From Planctomycetota bacterium (GTDB lineage: Bacteria > Planctomycetota > Planctomycetia > Pirellulales > Pirellulaceae), in the NCBI GenBank assembly GCA_016872775.1, contig VGZA01000022.1, positions 19,143 to 83,142 of the forward strand: 64,000 nt of DNA, in the 5' to 3' direction. Under the pieces are notes generated by a model. It worked only from the letters and a program-made list of their open reading frames with translations. It was not told the DNA's origin and ran no database searches. This document shows, one piece after another, positions 36,898-46,881 of the stretch. Position 1 is the first letter of the stretch. Each line of letters opens with the position of its first letter. The translations under genes were made by a program, and so were the position numbers.

Positions 36898-37081
36898 GGC
36901 CTGACCGAAGACGGGGTGAATGGGCGTGCGCGGGAAGTTCCGCGAAGGGATATTATGGGCAGCGAGGTTGTCGAAGCCTAGTAACCTGTCGGGCCGAATC
37001 TGGTGGGACTCCGTGTCGTGATCCCACTGCTGTATTTATGCCGCTTGCTCGGCGCTGATGCAAAGCCGACTGGCGGGGAGA

Positions 37082-38893
37082 TCAGAAGAAGCGATGCTTG
37101 TCCGCGGTAGCGTTCTCGACTTGCGCTGCCAACTCGGCCATGGTTTTTCGTCTGGGACTCGCCGACAAACTCGCTGAATCGGTTCCCCGTTCCCATTGTT
37201 GAAAATACAAGTCGACCGCCGCATTGCGGCCCGTCGAATCGGCGATTAGCAGACGACTTTCTCCCTCGCCCCCGGTCGGCAGCGCGTTGAGAAAATTGAT
37301 CACCAGCAGCGCATCGAGGGGTGCAATGACATTATTCGGGTTCGTGTCACGAAATGGCGGGCCGAGAGGCGAATCGATCGTGAGTTCCAGATTCTCCCTG
37401 GCGTTGAGGTAGTTGATAACCAGAATGGCGTCCAAGGGGAAAATCCTGCTGTTGCCATCGACGTCCAACGACTCGAGTGCATTGTGCTGGGGAAACGGCT
37501 TGGTGATGTTAATGGTGAATGACTGGGATGGACTCATATCCACACCACCACGATCCGTTAAGCCGTCGTCCTGCAAAGTCACATGGACGGTGGCCAGGCC
37601 TCGCACGTTAGCACGTGGCGTGAATGTCAGCGTTCCCTCCGCATCGATGGCCGGTGGAACCACGAACAGGTTCGGCAAATCCGTATTAACGATAAAGTGG
37701 ACCGCTTGACCACTTTCGTTGGCCGGGCCCGGCGAAATCTGCGTGGCCCAATTGGGATAAGTCTGAGCGCCGTCTTCGTCCGCAGCCGACTCACTGCTCC
37801 CCTTCACAAAGCCAGGTTCATCGTTCACCGAAAGAACATTGACGGTGAATTGCCGAGTCACCGTGTCAACGCCGTTTGCCGTCCCGCCGCTGTCTTTCAC
37901 CGTGACCGTGATCACCGCGGATCCAAAAGCATTGGAGACGGGAGCATAACTCAAGGATCCCGTGGCGTTGGGACTGGTATAGTTGACTGTCGGATTCGGG
38001 ATTAGATTGGGATTGCTTGATTTGGCAGTCACCGTCAGTGTCTGATTCTCTCCCGGACCTGCGCTGATGCCCGTAAGGTTGATCGTCTGCGGACCATCAT
38101 CCTCCAGAATATCGGCCGGGCTTGCGATCGCGTCCAGCGTCGGCGCCGCATTGACGGGAGGCGTATATTCAATCGACAGGAGCGGCCGATTGCTCGCCGT
38201 GGCGACTTCGCGAGAGTCAAAACGCTTTGAAGTCCCGGTCGTGGATTCGCTCGTTGCCTTCAACAGCCAACCAAATTGCGTGGACGGATCTTCTAACCAA
38301 GCCTGGACATCCGCCGTGAGTTGGGCACTCGTCCAGGAATAGACGCCGACACCTGCGACCGATTTCGCAGCACTGGCGGTGGAGCGGAAATCCCCCCCTT
38401 GTTTGCTCCAGGTTGTCGTGGGAAAGAAGCGATGCAACCAGGTCGCCGAATTGGTCGTGGAGCTTCCGCCCGACCCTTCCTGGCGGGCGGCATCGGTCGA
38501 GCCCTCACCCCAATCGGCAAGCAAAGCGTGCAATTCGAAGTCGACGGCACCTGCGTTTGACTTCGAGACATTCAGAGTAAGTGAGGCGCTATCGATTTGC
38601 GAGCCCGCCGGTATGACGCTCGCGACGTCGAATTTGAGCGCTGCGCGCCGAATCGCCCCCGACGTCTGGTTGGTTACACCGGCAAATAATCCGATGCCGA
38701 TTCCATTGCTCAGGGATCCTGTGGCGCTTTCATAGAGCGTATTGTCCACGATCGGGCGCAGGGTGGCCGACGCCAAGAGCAACCGCGGTTCGAGAATCTC
38801 CAACTGGGGACGCGAACGGCAGTCGAGCCGATCGCGCCTTGGATTCGAGCAACGCGAGCCCGGCTTGCGAAAACGAGTCAACATGCGTTTCAA
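37082..38893 (-). CDS. LEPR-XLL/DNRLRE/dockerin surface protein
   Basis: 603 residues. The N-terminus carries the planctomycete LEPR-XLL motif (LEILEPRLLLASA, ~31-43). Residues ~44-250 are a DNRLRE-type jelly roll (GAIRRAALKFDVASVIPAGSQIDSASLTLNV). Then come cadherin/Ig-like repeats with ITVTVKDSGG and VHVTLQDDG (~260-450) and a dockerin pair near 475-545 (DVDGNSRIFPLDAILVINYLN; DTNPNNVIAPLDALLVINFLN; the second has Asn in calcium positions). Predicted to be exported and to take part in a cohesin-dockerin-type assembly. Base composition is lower in GC than the neighbours. Confidence 0.85.
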   Translation of the reverse strand: MKRMLTRFRKPGSRCSNPRRDRLDCRSRPQLEILEPRLLLASATLRPIVDNTLYESATGSLSNGIGIGLFAGVTNQTSGAIRRAALKFDVASVIPAGSQIDSASLTLNVSKSNAGAVDFELHALLADWGEGSTDAARQEGSGGSSTTNSATWLHRFFPTTTWSKQGGDFRSTASAAKSVAGVGVYSWTSAQLTADVQAWLEDPSTQFGWLLKATSESTTGTSKRFDSREVATASNRPLLSIEYTPPVNAAPTLDAIASPADILEDDGPQTINLTGISAGPGENQTLTVTAKSSNPNLIPNPTVNYTSPNATGSLSYAPVSNAFGSAVITVTVKDSGGTANGVDTVTRQFTVNVLSVNDEPGFVKGSSESAADEDGAQTYPNWATQISPGPANESGQAVHFIVNTDLPNLFVVPPAIDAEGTLTFTPRANVRGLATVHVTLQDDGLTDRGGVDMSPSQSFTINITKPFPQHNALESLDVDGNSRIFPLDAILVINYLNARENLELTIDSPLGPPFRDTNPNNVIAPLDALLVINFLNALPTGGEGESRLLIADSTGRNAAVDLYFQQWERGTDSASLSASPRRKTMAELAAQVENATADKHRFF

Positions 38894-39068
38894 CCTGAGA
38901 ATCTACCCCAGAACTTCGCGCGCGCACGGGTCCATCGATCCGTCGCGAAATTTCAGGACCGGCCCTTAATCAAGGGGCGTTGCTGGCGGAATGGGTTGCT
39001 GCCATACGCAGACAGCCTCTACTTGATCCCCCTTCTAACTTAACATCCCTTTGGATCAATATGGACGT

Positions 39069-39533
39069 CTAACCAGCAAACTCCTCCATCCGCGGCCGCT
39101 CGATCCGCTCGTAATCGGCAAACAGCATACTGACCGAAATGCCGTGGTCCCCGGCATTGAAGTTGATCGTCTCTTCGCGGATCAGGCTCCCGTCGCACCA
39201 GGTCGGGATGTCAAAAAGCTGGCCGAACGGCGGAATGGATCCGGGGGTCAGACCGGTCAGCTCCAGCACCTCGTCGCGGGTCGCAAATCGCAGATCGCGA
39301 ATTCCCAGCTTGCGCACCGCTTTACTGTTCAACCGCCGATCGGCAGGCAGAACGAACATCGTCATGGTATCGCCCGTACGGCAAATCAACGCCTTCGCGC
39401 CACTCGACAGCCGGGTTCCACGCACCGCAGCCGCCTCCTCGCTGGTGTAAACTGGGGCGTGCCGCAGCACCTGAAATGGCACCTGGTGGTTCCGCAATAA
39501 CTGCTCTAGCCGATCAAATACGGACTGTTCCAT
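39069..39533 (-). CDS. YbaK/prolyl-tRNA editing-domain protein
   Basis: 154 residues from ATG 39533; the longer open frame upstream is not protein-like. YTSEEAAAVRGTRLSSGAKALICR contains the editing-domain Lys region; LRFATRDEVLELTGLTPGSIPPFG matches the second half of the family. Hydrolyses mischarged aminoacyl-tRNA in known members; the target amino acid is not evident. Confidence 0.85.
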   Translation of the reverse strand: MEQSVFDRLEQLLRNHQVPFQVLRHAPVYTSEEAAAVRGTRLSSGAKALICRTGDTMTMFVLPADRRLNSKAVRKLGIRDLRFATRDEVLELTGLTPGSIPPFGQLFDIPTWCDGSLIREETINFNAGDHGISVSMLFADYERIERPRMEEFAG

Positions 39534-39834
39534 GGAGGCAATTTGGGTGAAATGGCGGGAATCGCCGGCGCTTTGACGGTTCCGTCCAAGGCTCGAAGAC
39601 CATTGTGATCGAATGTTGACGTTTGGCAAGAAACGATTCGACGACCCCGCCGCGGAGGTGTGGGTCCTTGAAAAATGGGTGAGGTCCTCTATTTTGTTAG
39701 AGATATCCTTTCGCCGCCAACTGCGTTTTTCGACCGATTCGATCACGGATTGACGACCGCATCACGGGCCAGATCTTACCTGGTAGGCCGGGACGAGCCC
39801 GCTAGGTCCTTCCGGCGAAAACAGTGTAGCACGA
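39534..39834. other. Divergent intergenic region, no feature identified
   Basis: 301 bp between the divergent YbaK-type gene and the membrane-protein gene. It must hold both promoters; I could not identify convincing -35/-10 pairs, repeats or RNA structure in it. Confidence 0.4.
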
Positions 39835-41310
39835 ATGAACCAATTCCTGTGGCATTACCAGCAGGTGGAACCGACGACATGGGCCTACTTGTCGTCGTTG
39901 CTGATGCTTGCACTTTTTTTCAAATTTAATCGTGTCTGGAGCGTCAGAAACATCGACCTGTTGCTACTGATTCTGTTGGCGCCCGGCTTGCTGCTTGTGC
40001 ATCACGCCCAGCAACAGCAGGAGTCGATCGCCGTCCAGATCAAGCAGTTGGAATATCCCGAGCCCCGCTCGCCCGACGCGCGTTCGTCGTGGCGAGGATT
40101 GGTGATGCAGGTTTCCTGGCAGGAACCAGAACGGACCAGCCCCTGGGCCGATCGACCGGAAGAGCACCTGGAATACGACCGACTGACCGGTGACTATGCC
40201 GAATGGCGGACGGTGGAACGGCGAGGTTTTCTCTGGTTGTTCGCGATTGGCGCAGTGCTGCTCGTGCGCTTGCTATTCGATCCGACCATGGTTCGCCGAC
40301 CGCTGCTCGATCCCAATCTCTCGACGGGCGGCCTGACATTCATCTGTTGTTCGTTGTTCATCTTCGTCATGGCGAATGTCATCGCCAGCACACCGACCGA
40401 ATCGGACCTGTACGGACCCAAAGCGGCGGCTCAACTTCTGGTCCGCGATGGGGGCGATTCCCAGAAACAGCTCGAGCGGCACGGTCCGGGATACGCCGTG
40501 ATCACGTTATTGTCGAGTATTCCCACCATGTCCCTGATGAATCAGCCCGCATCGGACGAGGGATTCGCCTTTTCCGTGGCTGCCAAGGCGATGGCGATCC
40601 TCTCCCACCTGGCGGTGGTGCTCGGCATGATCGGCATCGGTTACCGCCATTTCGATAATATCAAGATGGGCATCGGGACGGCCACGATCTACATGATGCT
40701 GCCGTACACGACGATCTGGACCGGACGTGTCGAGCATGTGCTGCCGGCCGCATTGCTGATCTGGGCCGTATTGAACTACCAGCGGCCGTTGATCGCCGGT
40801 TTGTGTATCGGCTCCGCGATCGGCGTGGTCTATTATCCGATGTTCCTGTTGCCACTCTGGGTCAGTTTCTATTGGCAGCGTGGCGTCTGGCGATTCGTGC
40901 TCGGTACCTTGACCAGCCTTTCGATCATGACCGCGTCCTTGTTGTTCGTGTCGAAGGACCTGTCGGCGTTCTGGGCCAATGTGCAGACGATGTTCGGTTT
41001 GTGGCTGCCGATCCTCGAAGGACTCGAAGGTGTCTGGGGATTGGGATGGGATCCCGTCTATCGGATTCCGGTGCTGGTGGCGTTCATCGCGCTCAGCAGC
41101 ACGCTGGCGATCTGGCCGGCACGCAAGAATCTGGGGACGCTTCTGAGTTGTTCCGCGGCGGTCATGGTCGCCGTGCAGTTCTGGCACGGGTTTGGCGGTG
41201 GACTCTTTGTCGGCTGGTACCTGCCGCTGACACTGTTGACGATTTTCCGACCGAATCTGGAAGATCGCGTGGCGCTGGCAGTCCTTACCGAAAACTGGTT
41301 CCCGCTTTAG
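39835..41310 (+). CDS. Multi-pass membrane protein (possible GT-C glycosyltransferase-like)
   Basis: 491 residues with about ten hydrophobic helices; an extracytoplasmic loop of ~75 residues (residues ~60-135) follows the first two. Segments such as GTATIYMMLPYTTIWTGRVEHVLPAALLIWAVL and VVYYPMFLLPLWVSFYWQRG resemble GT-C/GT87-type polyprenyl-phosphate sugar transferases, but the diagnostic DD/ED motif of the first loop is not clear. Call is tentative; could be an unrelated transporter. Confidence 0.6.
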   Translation: MNQFLWHYQQVEPTTWAYLSSLLMLALFFKFNRVWSVRNIDLLLLILLAPGLLLVHHAQQQQESIAVQIKQLEYPEPRSPDARSSWRGLVMQVSWQEPERTSPWADRPEEHLEYDRLTGDYAEWRTVERRGFLWLFAIGAVLLVRLLFDPTMVRRPLLDPNLSTGGLTFICCSLFIFVMANVIASTPTESDLYGPKAAAQLLVRDGGDSQKQLERHGPGYAVITLLSSIPTMSLMNQPASDEGFAFSVAAKAMAILSHLAVVLGMIGIGYRHFDNIKMGIGTATIYMMLPYTTIWTGRVEHVLPAALLIWAVLNYQRPLIAGLCIGSAIGVVYYPMFLLPLWVSFYWQRGVWRFVLGTLTSLSIMTASLLFVSKDLSAFWANVQTMFGLWLPILEGLEGVWGLGWDPVYRIPVLVAFIALSSTLAIWPARKNLGTLLSCSAAVMVAVQFWHGFGGGLFVGWYLPLTLLTIFRPNLEDRVALAVLTENWFPL

Positions 41311-41362
41311 CGGCGTAGCGGCCCGCGGCTCGTTCGAGCGGCATAGCGCGGACGGCGACCGC

Positions 41363-42706
41363 TCAGAGGATGAACTTGCTCAAGTCCTCGTTTTCTGCCA
41401 GCGGCTCCAGGCGTTTCTCGACGTAGTCCGCGTCAATCGTCATCTTGACCAGTTTTTTCCGCGAACCGATGCGAGGTGCGTCGAAACTCAACTCTTCGAG
41501 CATTCGTTCCAGGATGGTATAAAGACGGCGCGCGCCGATGTTCTGCATCGACTGGTTCACCCGGTAGGCGTAGGCGGCCAGTGTTTCGATCGCCTGCGGC
41601 GTGAATTCGAGCAGCACGCCCTCGGTTTTGAGTAATGCGGTGTACTGGCGAGTCAGTGAATTCTGCGGTTCGGCGAGAATGCGGATGAAATCCTCTTTGG
41701 AGAGATTCTGCAACTCGACGCGAATCGGAAAACGGCCTTGCAACTCCGGCATCAGATCGCTGGGGCTGCTCTTGTGGAACGCTCCGGCGGCCACAAACAG
41801 CACATGATCGGTTCGCACGTAGCCATAGCGCGTCTGGACGGTGGTGCCTTCGACGATCGGCAACAGATCCCGCTGTACTCCCTGCCGGGAAACGTCGGCC
41901 CCTTTGCCTTCGCTGGCGACGACTTTGTCGAGCTCGTCGATAAAAATGATCCCTAGATTCTCCGCCAGTTCGATTGCCGCGGCGTTGATCTTTTCCGCGT
42001 CGAGCAGCGCGTCGCACGATTGTTCGAAAAGCACTTCACGGGCCTGTTTGACGGTCATTCGCCGGCGCTGCGAGTTCTTGGGGAGGATTTTCTCGAACAT
42101 CGATTGCAGATCGCCATCCAGGTGTTCCATCCCGATGCTGCCGATCATCATCCGCGAAGCACGTTGTTCGGTGACTATTTCGACGAATTGATCGTCCAAC
42201 TCGCCCCGGTCGAGCATCGATCCGATTTTGGCGCGGGTCCGTTCCAGCGAATCACTGGCTTCGCCGTCGGCCTCGCCACCGAAATCGCCGGCGAGCGTGG
42301 GCGCGGGCGCCAGCAATTCGAGCAGCCTGCTGCGCGTACGTTCGAGCGCCTCCTGCTCCACGCCACGGCGTTCCGCTTCGCGGACCAGCCCGATCGCATT
42401 CTCAACTAGTTCCCGCACCATGCTCTCGACGTCGCGACCGTAGTAGCCGACTTCGGTGTACTTGGTCGCTTCGACTTTGATGAAGGGGGCCCCGGTCAGA
42501 CGGGCAAGCCGCCGGGCGATTTCCGTCTTTCCAACCCCTGTGGGGCCGATCATCAGAATGTTCTTGGGCGCGATCTCCCGCCGCAGTTCCTCGGGCAACT
42601 GTTGTCGACGCCAGCGATTGCGGACGGCGATCGCCACGGCACGCTTGGCGTCGGCCTGGCCGATGATGTACTGATCGAGCGCCTCGACCAATTCCTGGGG
42701 CGTCAT
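41363..42706 (-). CDS. hslU: HslU, ATPase subunit of HslVU protease
   Basis: 447 residues from ATG 42706 (MTPQELVEALDQYIIGQ), the normal HslU length. Walker A GPTGVGKT (~55), Walker B IIFIDELDKV, an I-domain insertion (~110-245) and sensor 2 region GARRLYTILE are intact; the C-terminal DLSKFIL tail is the part that docks into HslV. Unfolds substrates and feeds them to HslV in the cytosol. It follows hslV by 47 bp. Confidence 0.95.
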   Translation of the reverse strand: MTPQELVEALDQYIIGQADAKRAVAIAVRNRWRRQQLPEELRREIAPKNILMIGPTGVGKTEIARRLARLTGAPFIKVEATKYTEVGYYGRDVESMVRELVENAIGLVREAERRGVEQEALERTRSRLLELLAPAPTLAGDFGGEADGEASDSLERTRAKIGSMLDRGELDDQFVEIVTEQRASRMMIGSIGMEHLDGDLQSMFEKILPKNSQRRRMTVKQAREVLFEQSCDALLDAEKINAAAIELAENLGIIFIDELDKVVASEGKGADVSRQGVQRDLLPIVEGTTVQTRYGYVRTDHVLFVAAGAFHKSSPSDLMPELQGRFPIRVELQNLSKEDFIRILAEPQNSLTRQYTALLKTEGVLLEFTPQAIETLAAYAYRVNQSMQNIGARRLYTILERMLEELSFDAPRIGSRKKLVKMTIDADYVEKRLEPLAENEDLSKFIL

Positions 42707-42753
42707 CGTTCTCGGCCGCAGTTGCGTCGAGCCCGATCGAGCCGCATTCCGTT

Positions 42754-43290
42754 TCAGCACGCCAGTTCCTCCACGACAATATTGGTATTGGTATAGATAT
42801 CCAACTCCCCGGCGATTCGCAGCGACGCCCGAACGATCTCCGCGGCGGAGAGCGCCGAAAATTCCGACAGTGCCCGAGCGGCCGACAGCGCATAAGCCCC
42901 TCCCGATCCGATCCCGATGATGCCGTCGCTGGGTTGGATCACGTCGCCGGTACCACTGATCAGCAGCGAATGGCGAGCGTCCGCGACCGTCATCAGCGCC
43001 TCCAACCGGCGCAGCGCGCGATCGGTACGCCATTCTTTCGCGAGTTCGGTGGCCGCCCGCGGAACATTCTGGGGAAAATCCTTGAGTTTCATCTCAAATC
43101 GTTCGACCAAGGCAAACGCATCGGCCGCGGAACCGGCGAATCCGCACAATACCCGCCCTTCCATCAGCCGCCGGATCTTCACGGCATCGGCTTTCATGAC
43201 CGTCGTGCCCAGCGTGACCTGCCCGTCGCAACCCATGGCAAGCATTCCCCGGTGACGCACCGTCAGTATCGTGGTGGCATGAAACTGCAC
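42754..43290 (-). CDS. hslV: HslV, peptidase subunit of HslVU protease
   Basis: 178 residues of the proteasome-beta fold: [67 protein letters not shown]. The catalytic Thr pair (TT at 6-7) is preceded by MQFHA, so an N-terminal pentapeptide must be removed to free the nucleophile; many bacterial HslV need only Met removal. Upstream partner of hslU. Confidence 0.95.
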   Translation of the reverse strand: MQFHATTILTVRHRGMLAMGCDGQVTLGTTVMKADAVKIRRLMEGRVLCGFAGSAADAFALVERFEMKLKDFPQNVPRAATELAKEWRTDRALRRLEALMTVADARHSLLISGTGDVIQPSDGIIGIGSGGAYALSAARALSEFSALSAAEIVRASLRIAGELDIYTNTNIVVEELAC

Positions 43291-43399
43291 TTCTCACCTC
43301 TAAGAAAAGCGATCACACTGGGGCCAACGTCGATCCATCTCCGCATTCTCCCGAAATTCATCGCCCGACTCCATCCCCCACTCGTTTGACTTACCCTGC

Positions 43400-45622
43400 A
43401 TGCCGATCCACCGGTGCGCTACGTTTCTGATCCCGGCCCTGGATTGCCCGGAAGAATTTCGCTTGATTCGCGCGGGTCTGGAACCGGTCCCGGGCGTCAT
43501 CGAAATCACGCCGGTCTATCTGCAGCGGTCCCTGAAGGTGACGTACGATCCTGGCCGCGTCGAGGCGCAGCGGCTGGCGCGGCGTCTACAGGAGATCGGT
43601 TTCGCCCCTCAGTCGGTCGCGGAGTCTCCGACGACCGACGGTCAGAGCCCACTCTCCCGAAATCGCGCAGCCACGGTTTTCGACCGGCGTGCGCAAAGTA
43701 CGATGGTCGGCGCACTGCTGCTGATCGTTGCAGTCCTCTGGCAATTGGCGCAGCCCGGCGTCCTTGGCCCGCGCATCCTGGCCGTGCTGTCGGCACTGAT
43801 CGGCGGAATCCCGGTCCTGGCGGCGGCGACGCGTGCCTTGCGATTACGGCGCATCGACATGAATATGCTGATGTCCTTGGCCGCAATCGGAGCACTACTG
43901 ACGGCGCCGCGCAGCGGCGAGTGGTTCGAAGCGCCTACCGCCGTCTGTCTGTTTGGCGTCGCACTCTGGTTGGAACGATCGGCGATGGACCGCGCTCGTC
44001 GGGCTGTCGAGTCGCTACTGACGCTCTATCCGGCCGTCGCCCATCGGCGCGACGCCGATCATCAGATCCACGACGTCGCGCTCGATCAGATCGTGACCGG
44101 CGATCGGATCCTGGTCCTGCCAGGCGAGCGATTCCCGACCGACGGCGTCGTGGAACAAGGGGAATCGTGGGTCAACAGTTCTGCGATCACTGGCGAATCA
44201 ACTCCCTTCGATGCCAGCCCCAGGTCCACCGTAAGATCCGGATCGCTGAACGGCGAAGGAGTGCTCGAACTGCGGGTGACTCATCCCGCGGCGGAGAGCA
44301 CGCTGGCCAACATCGCGCGACTGATTGAACAAGCCCAGTCGCGCCGCTCGGAAACGGAACGATTCGTCGACCGCTTCGCCCGCTGGTACACACCCTTAGT
44401 GGTGGCCCTTGCGATCGTGATCGCCACCCTCCCCTGGATGGCGGACGGACTCGCGTTAACCGGTTTACCCGATTGGAATCGGGAAGCGTGGAACCTGGAG
44501 GCAGCCTCAAGAGGGGATTGGCTGCATCGGGGACTGGTGCTGCTAGTGATCGCTTGCCCCTGCGCCCTGGTGCTGTCGACGCCGCTGACGATTGTCTGTG
44601 GGCTGCGGCAAGCCGCCCGCGGCGGGATCCTGGTCAAAGGCGGAGCATCGCTGGAAGCCGCCGGAAAGGTCACCGCCATCGCCTTCGACAAGACCGGAAC
44701 GCTCACCCAAGCACAGCCGTGCGTGGTGAGCACCCATCCCCATCCCGGCGTCACTGTGGATTCATTATTATCGGTCGCCGCATCCATCGAATCGCGCAGC
44801 GAACATCCGATCGCCCAGGCAATCGTCCAGTACGCCCGCGATGCCGGGATCGATTTGCGCGCCGTCACCGATTCCGTGGTGCTGCGCGGCAGCGGCGTCC
44901 AGGGCACAATCGACGGCGTGGTCTATCGCGCTACCCATCGAACGGCACTCGAGCAGTGGCATGGCGAAGGCATTGCAGGCCGTGCCCGGGAAGGAACGGC
45001 CATCGACGCGGAGCCGCAGGGCGACACCGTCGTCTGGATCGGTTCGCAGTCCAGGATCCTCGGCGCGATGGTACTCAGCGACGCAATTCGAGACGATGCG
45101 CGGAACGCCCTCGACCAACTTCGCCGCCGCGGAATTCAAAACCTGTTCATGCTCACGGGTGACCGAATGGAATCGGCTCAGCGCGTGGCGCAACAACTGG
45201 GAATCGTCGAATTCCAAGCCGGACTGCTTCCCGATCAAAAACTGGACGCCGTCGTGCGATTGCGAGACAAATTTCCGTTGCTGGCCATGGTAGGCGACGG
45301 CGTCAATGATGGCCCGGCGCTGGCGGCCGCGCGCGTCGGGATCGCTCTGGGCGCCGAAGCCAGCGACACCGCAATGGAGACCGCCGACGTCGTCATCCTG
45401 GCGCCTCAACTGAGCAAACTTGCCCAGCTGATCGACCTCAGTCGCGCGACCCGCCGACTGCTCTGGCAGAACGTGTTCCTGGCTCTGACAATCAAAGCGA
45501 TCGTTCTTGGAATCGCCGCCGTCGGACACGGAACGCTCTGGCTGGCCGTCGCCGCCGATGTCGGAGCCAGCCTGCTGGTCATCTTCAACGGCATGAGAAT
45601 CCTCGATTCGAAAGTCTTGTAG
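43400..45622 (+). CDS. Heavy-metal P1B-type ATPase (Zn/Cd/Pb exporter type)
   Basis: 740 residues. N-terminal HMA-like domain with DCPEE (15-19), a CxxC-less form seen in Zn/Cd pumps. Eight or so membrane helices, TGES actuator loop (264-267), CPC transport motif (386-388), phosphorylation site DKTGTLT (Asp430) and GDGVNDGPAL (~630). CPC with this N-terminus points to divalent soft-metal export at the inner membrane. Divergent from hslV. No metal regulator gene is adjacent. Confidence 0.9.
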   Translation: MPIHRCATFLIPALDCPEEFRLIRAGLEPVPGVIEITPVYLQRSLKVTYDPGRVEAQRLARRLQEIGFAPQSVAESPTTDGQSPLSRNRAATVFDRRAQSTMVGALLLIVAVLWQLAQPGVLGPRILAVLSALIGGIPVLAAATRALRLRRIDMNMLMSLAAIGALLTAPRSGEWFEAPTAVCLFGVALWLERSAMDRARRAVESLLTLYPAVAHRRDADHQIHDVALDQIVTGDRILVLPGERFPTDGVVEQGESWVNSSAITGESTPFDASPRSTVRSGSLNGEGVLELRVTHPAAESTLANIARLIEQAQSRRSETERFVDRFARWYTPLVVALAIVIATLPWMADGLALTGLPDWNREAWNLEAASRGDWLHRGLVLLVIACPCALVLSTPLTIVCGLRQAARGGILVKGGASLEAAGKVTAIAFDKTGTLTQAQPCVVSTHPHPGVTVDSLLSVAASIESRSEHPIAQAIVQYARDAGIDLRAVTDSVVLRGSGVQGTIDGVVYRATHRTALEQWHGEGIAGRAREGTAIDAEPQGDTVVWIGSQSRILGAMVLSDAIRDDARNALDQLRRRGIQNLFMLTGDRMESAQRVAQQLGIVEFQAGLLPDQKLDAVVRLRDKFPLLAMVGDGVNDGPALAAARVGIALGAEASDTAMETADVVILAPQLSKLAQLIDLSRATRRLLWQNVFLALTIKAIVLGIAAVGHGTLWLAVAADVGASLLVIFNGMRILDSKVL

Positions 45623-45637
45623 CAAAGAACGTCGGTC

Positions 45638-45740
45638 GTAGGACGGGTCTCCCGACCCGTCTTCTCGCCGTACCGCCAACGCTCGCTCGTTTTGTCGACG
45701 CCAATTCGCACTTCTGGACGGGCCTGGAGGCCCATCCTAC
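45638..45740. repeat. REP-like inverted hairpin pair
   Basis: Two hairpins, 45638-45661 (GGGTC/GACCC stem, starts GTAGGA) and 45716-45740 (GGGCC/GGCCC stem, ends TCCTAC), face each other across 54 bp, forming a BIME-like composite. The outer GTAGGA/TCCTAC ends are exact inverts. The element at 2621-2643 has the same GTAGG end and symmetrical core. It lies just after the ATPase stop, typical for REP elements. No transposase is present in the window. Confidence 0.65.
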
Positions 45741-45772
45741 GTCCCATTCCACGTCCCAACCTACGTTCCATC
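45737..45772. repeat. 12-bp tandem repeat, three units
   Basis: CTACGTCCCATT, CCACGTCCCAAC and CTACGTTCCATC follow each other directly from the end of the REP-like element. Units differ at two to four positions. Short, likely slippage-derived. Confidence 0.55.
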
Positions 45773-45903
45773 CCTTGCTCCGCCCGGTCCCACGCTTGGC
45801 ACCACCCTACTCTCGATCCTACGAAAAACTGCGATGGGGGGCTTGGTGGACGGGGTTTCGTTCATAAAGTCTAATAGGCCCCAATAAGGAGTTGGACGTA
45901 ATC

Positions 45904-46881
45904 GTGGCAGAAGATCCCCATTTGTCTCAGGTTCGTCCCCATCGCAGTCAGCGCACGGTCGCAGTCACCGGCGCTACCGGTTTGGTCGGCACCGCGCTGA
46001 TTTGCGCGTTGGACAGCAACCCCTCACCCGCCACGCCCTCCGCCGGCCCGGATACTGGTCCTTGGTCGGTTCGGAGGATCACTCGAAAGCCGCGCGCCGG
46101 CGAATTCCTGTGGGATGCCGCGTCGAATCAGATCGACCCGGCCGCGTTCGACGGTGCGGACACGGTCGTGCATCTCGCGGGCGAGAACATCGCCGGCGGC
46201 CGTTGGAATGCGTCGCTCAAGCAGCGGATCCAGGACAGCCGAGTCCTTGGAACGCGTGCGGTATGCGCGGCCCTGGGGAAGGCAAACCGACGCCCCGCGG
46301 TGTTGGTGGCGGCATCCGCGATCGGCTTTTATGGCGATCGGCAGGACGAGGAATTAGACGAAAGTTCCGCAGTGGGCAGCGGGTTTCTTGCCGAGGTGTG
46401 CCAGGCCTGGGAAGAAGAGGCGCGGGCCGCCGAGCAGTTTGGAGTGCGCGTGGTCCATTTGCGAATCGGCGTCGTGCTCAGCCGCCATGGCGGCGCCCTG
46501 CAACGTATGCTGCTGCCGTTCCGATTGGGATTAGGTGGACGCGTGGGGTCGGGGAAGCAGTATTGGAGTTGGGTCGAACTTTCGGACCTGATCGGCATGA
46601 TCGTCCATGCAATCGATACGCCCTCACTGACCGGCGCCGTGAACGCCGTGGCACCACAACCGGTTACGAATGCTGAGTTCACTCGCGATCTGGGCAAGGT
46701 GTTGAAACGGCCAACCGTCTTTCCGATGCCTGCCTTCGCCGCGCGACTGGCGTTGGGCGAAATGGCGGACGCGCTGCTGTTGTCGAGCTCAAGGGTCCTG
46801 CCGCGAAAGCTCGTCAATTCCGGGTTCCAGCACCGGTTCCCCGATCTGCCGAGTGCCTTGCGGCATGCGATTCAGACCTAG
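45904..46881 (+). CDS. TIGR01777-family NAD-dependent epimerase-like protein
   Basis: 325 residues starting at GTG 45904. AAGGAG at 45886-45891 sits 12 bp before this GTG but touches the TTG at 45892, so GTG is favoured. Rossmann motif TGATGLVGTAL (~21-31), HLAGENIAGGRW, SAIGFYGD and the C-terminal QHRFPDLPSALRHA are family hallmarks of YfcH-like short-chain epimerases. Substrate unknown. Its last 4 bp overlap the convergent kinase remnant. Confidence 0.85.
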   Translation: MAEDPHLSQVRPHRSQRTVAVTGATGLVGTALICALDSNPSPATPSAGPDTGPWSVRRITRKPRAGEFLWDAASNQIDPAAFDGADTVVHLAGENIAGGRWNASLKQRIQDSRVLGTRAVCAALGKANRRPAVLVAASAIGFYGDRQDEELDESSAVGSGFLAEVCQAWEEEARAAEQFGVRVVHLRIGVVLSRHGGALQRMLLPFRLGLGGRVGSGKQYWSWVELSDLIGMIVHAIDTPSLTGAVNAVAPQPVTNAEFTRDLGKVLKRPTVFPMPAFAARLALGEMADALLLSSSRVLPRKLVNSGFQHRFPDLPSALRHAIQT

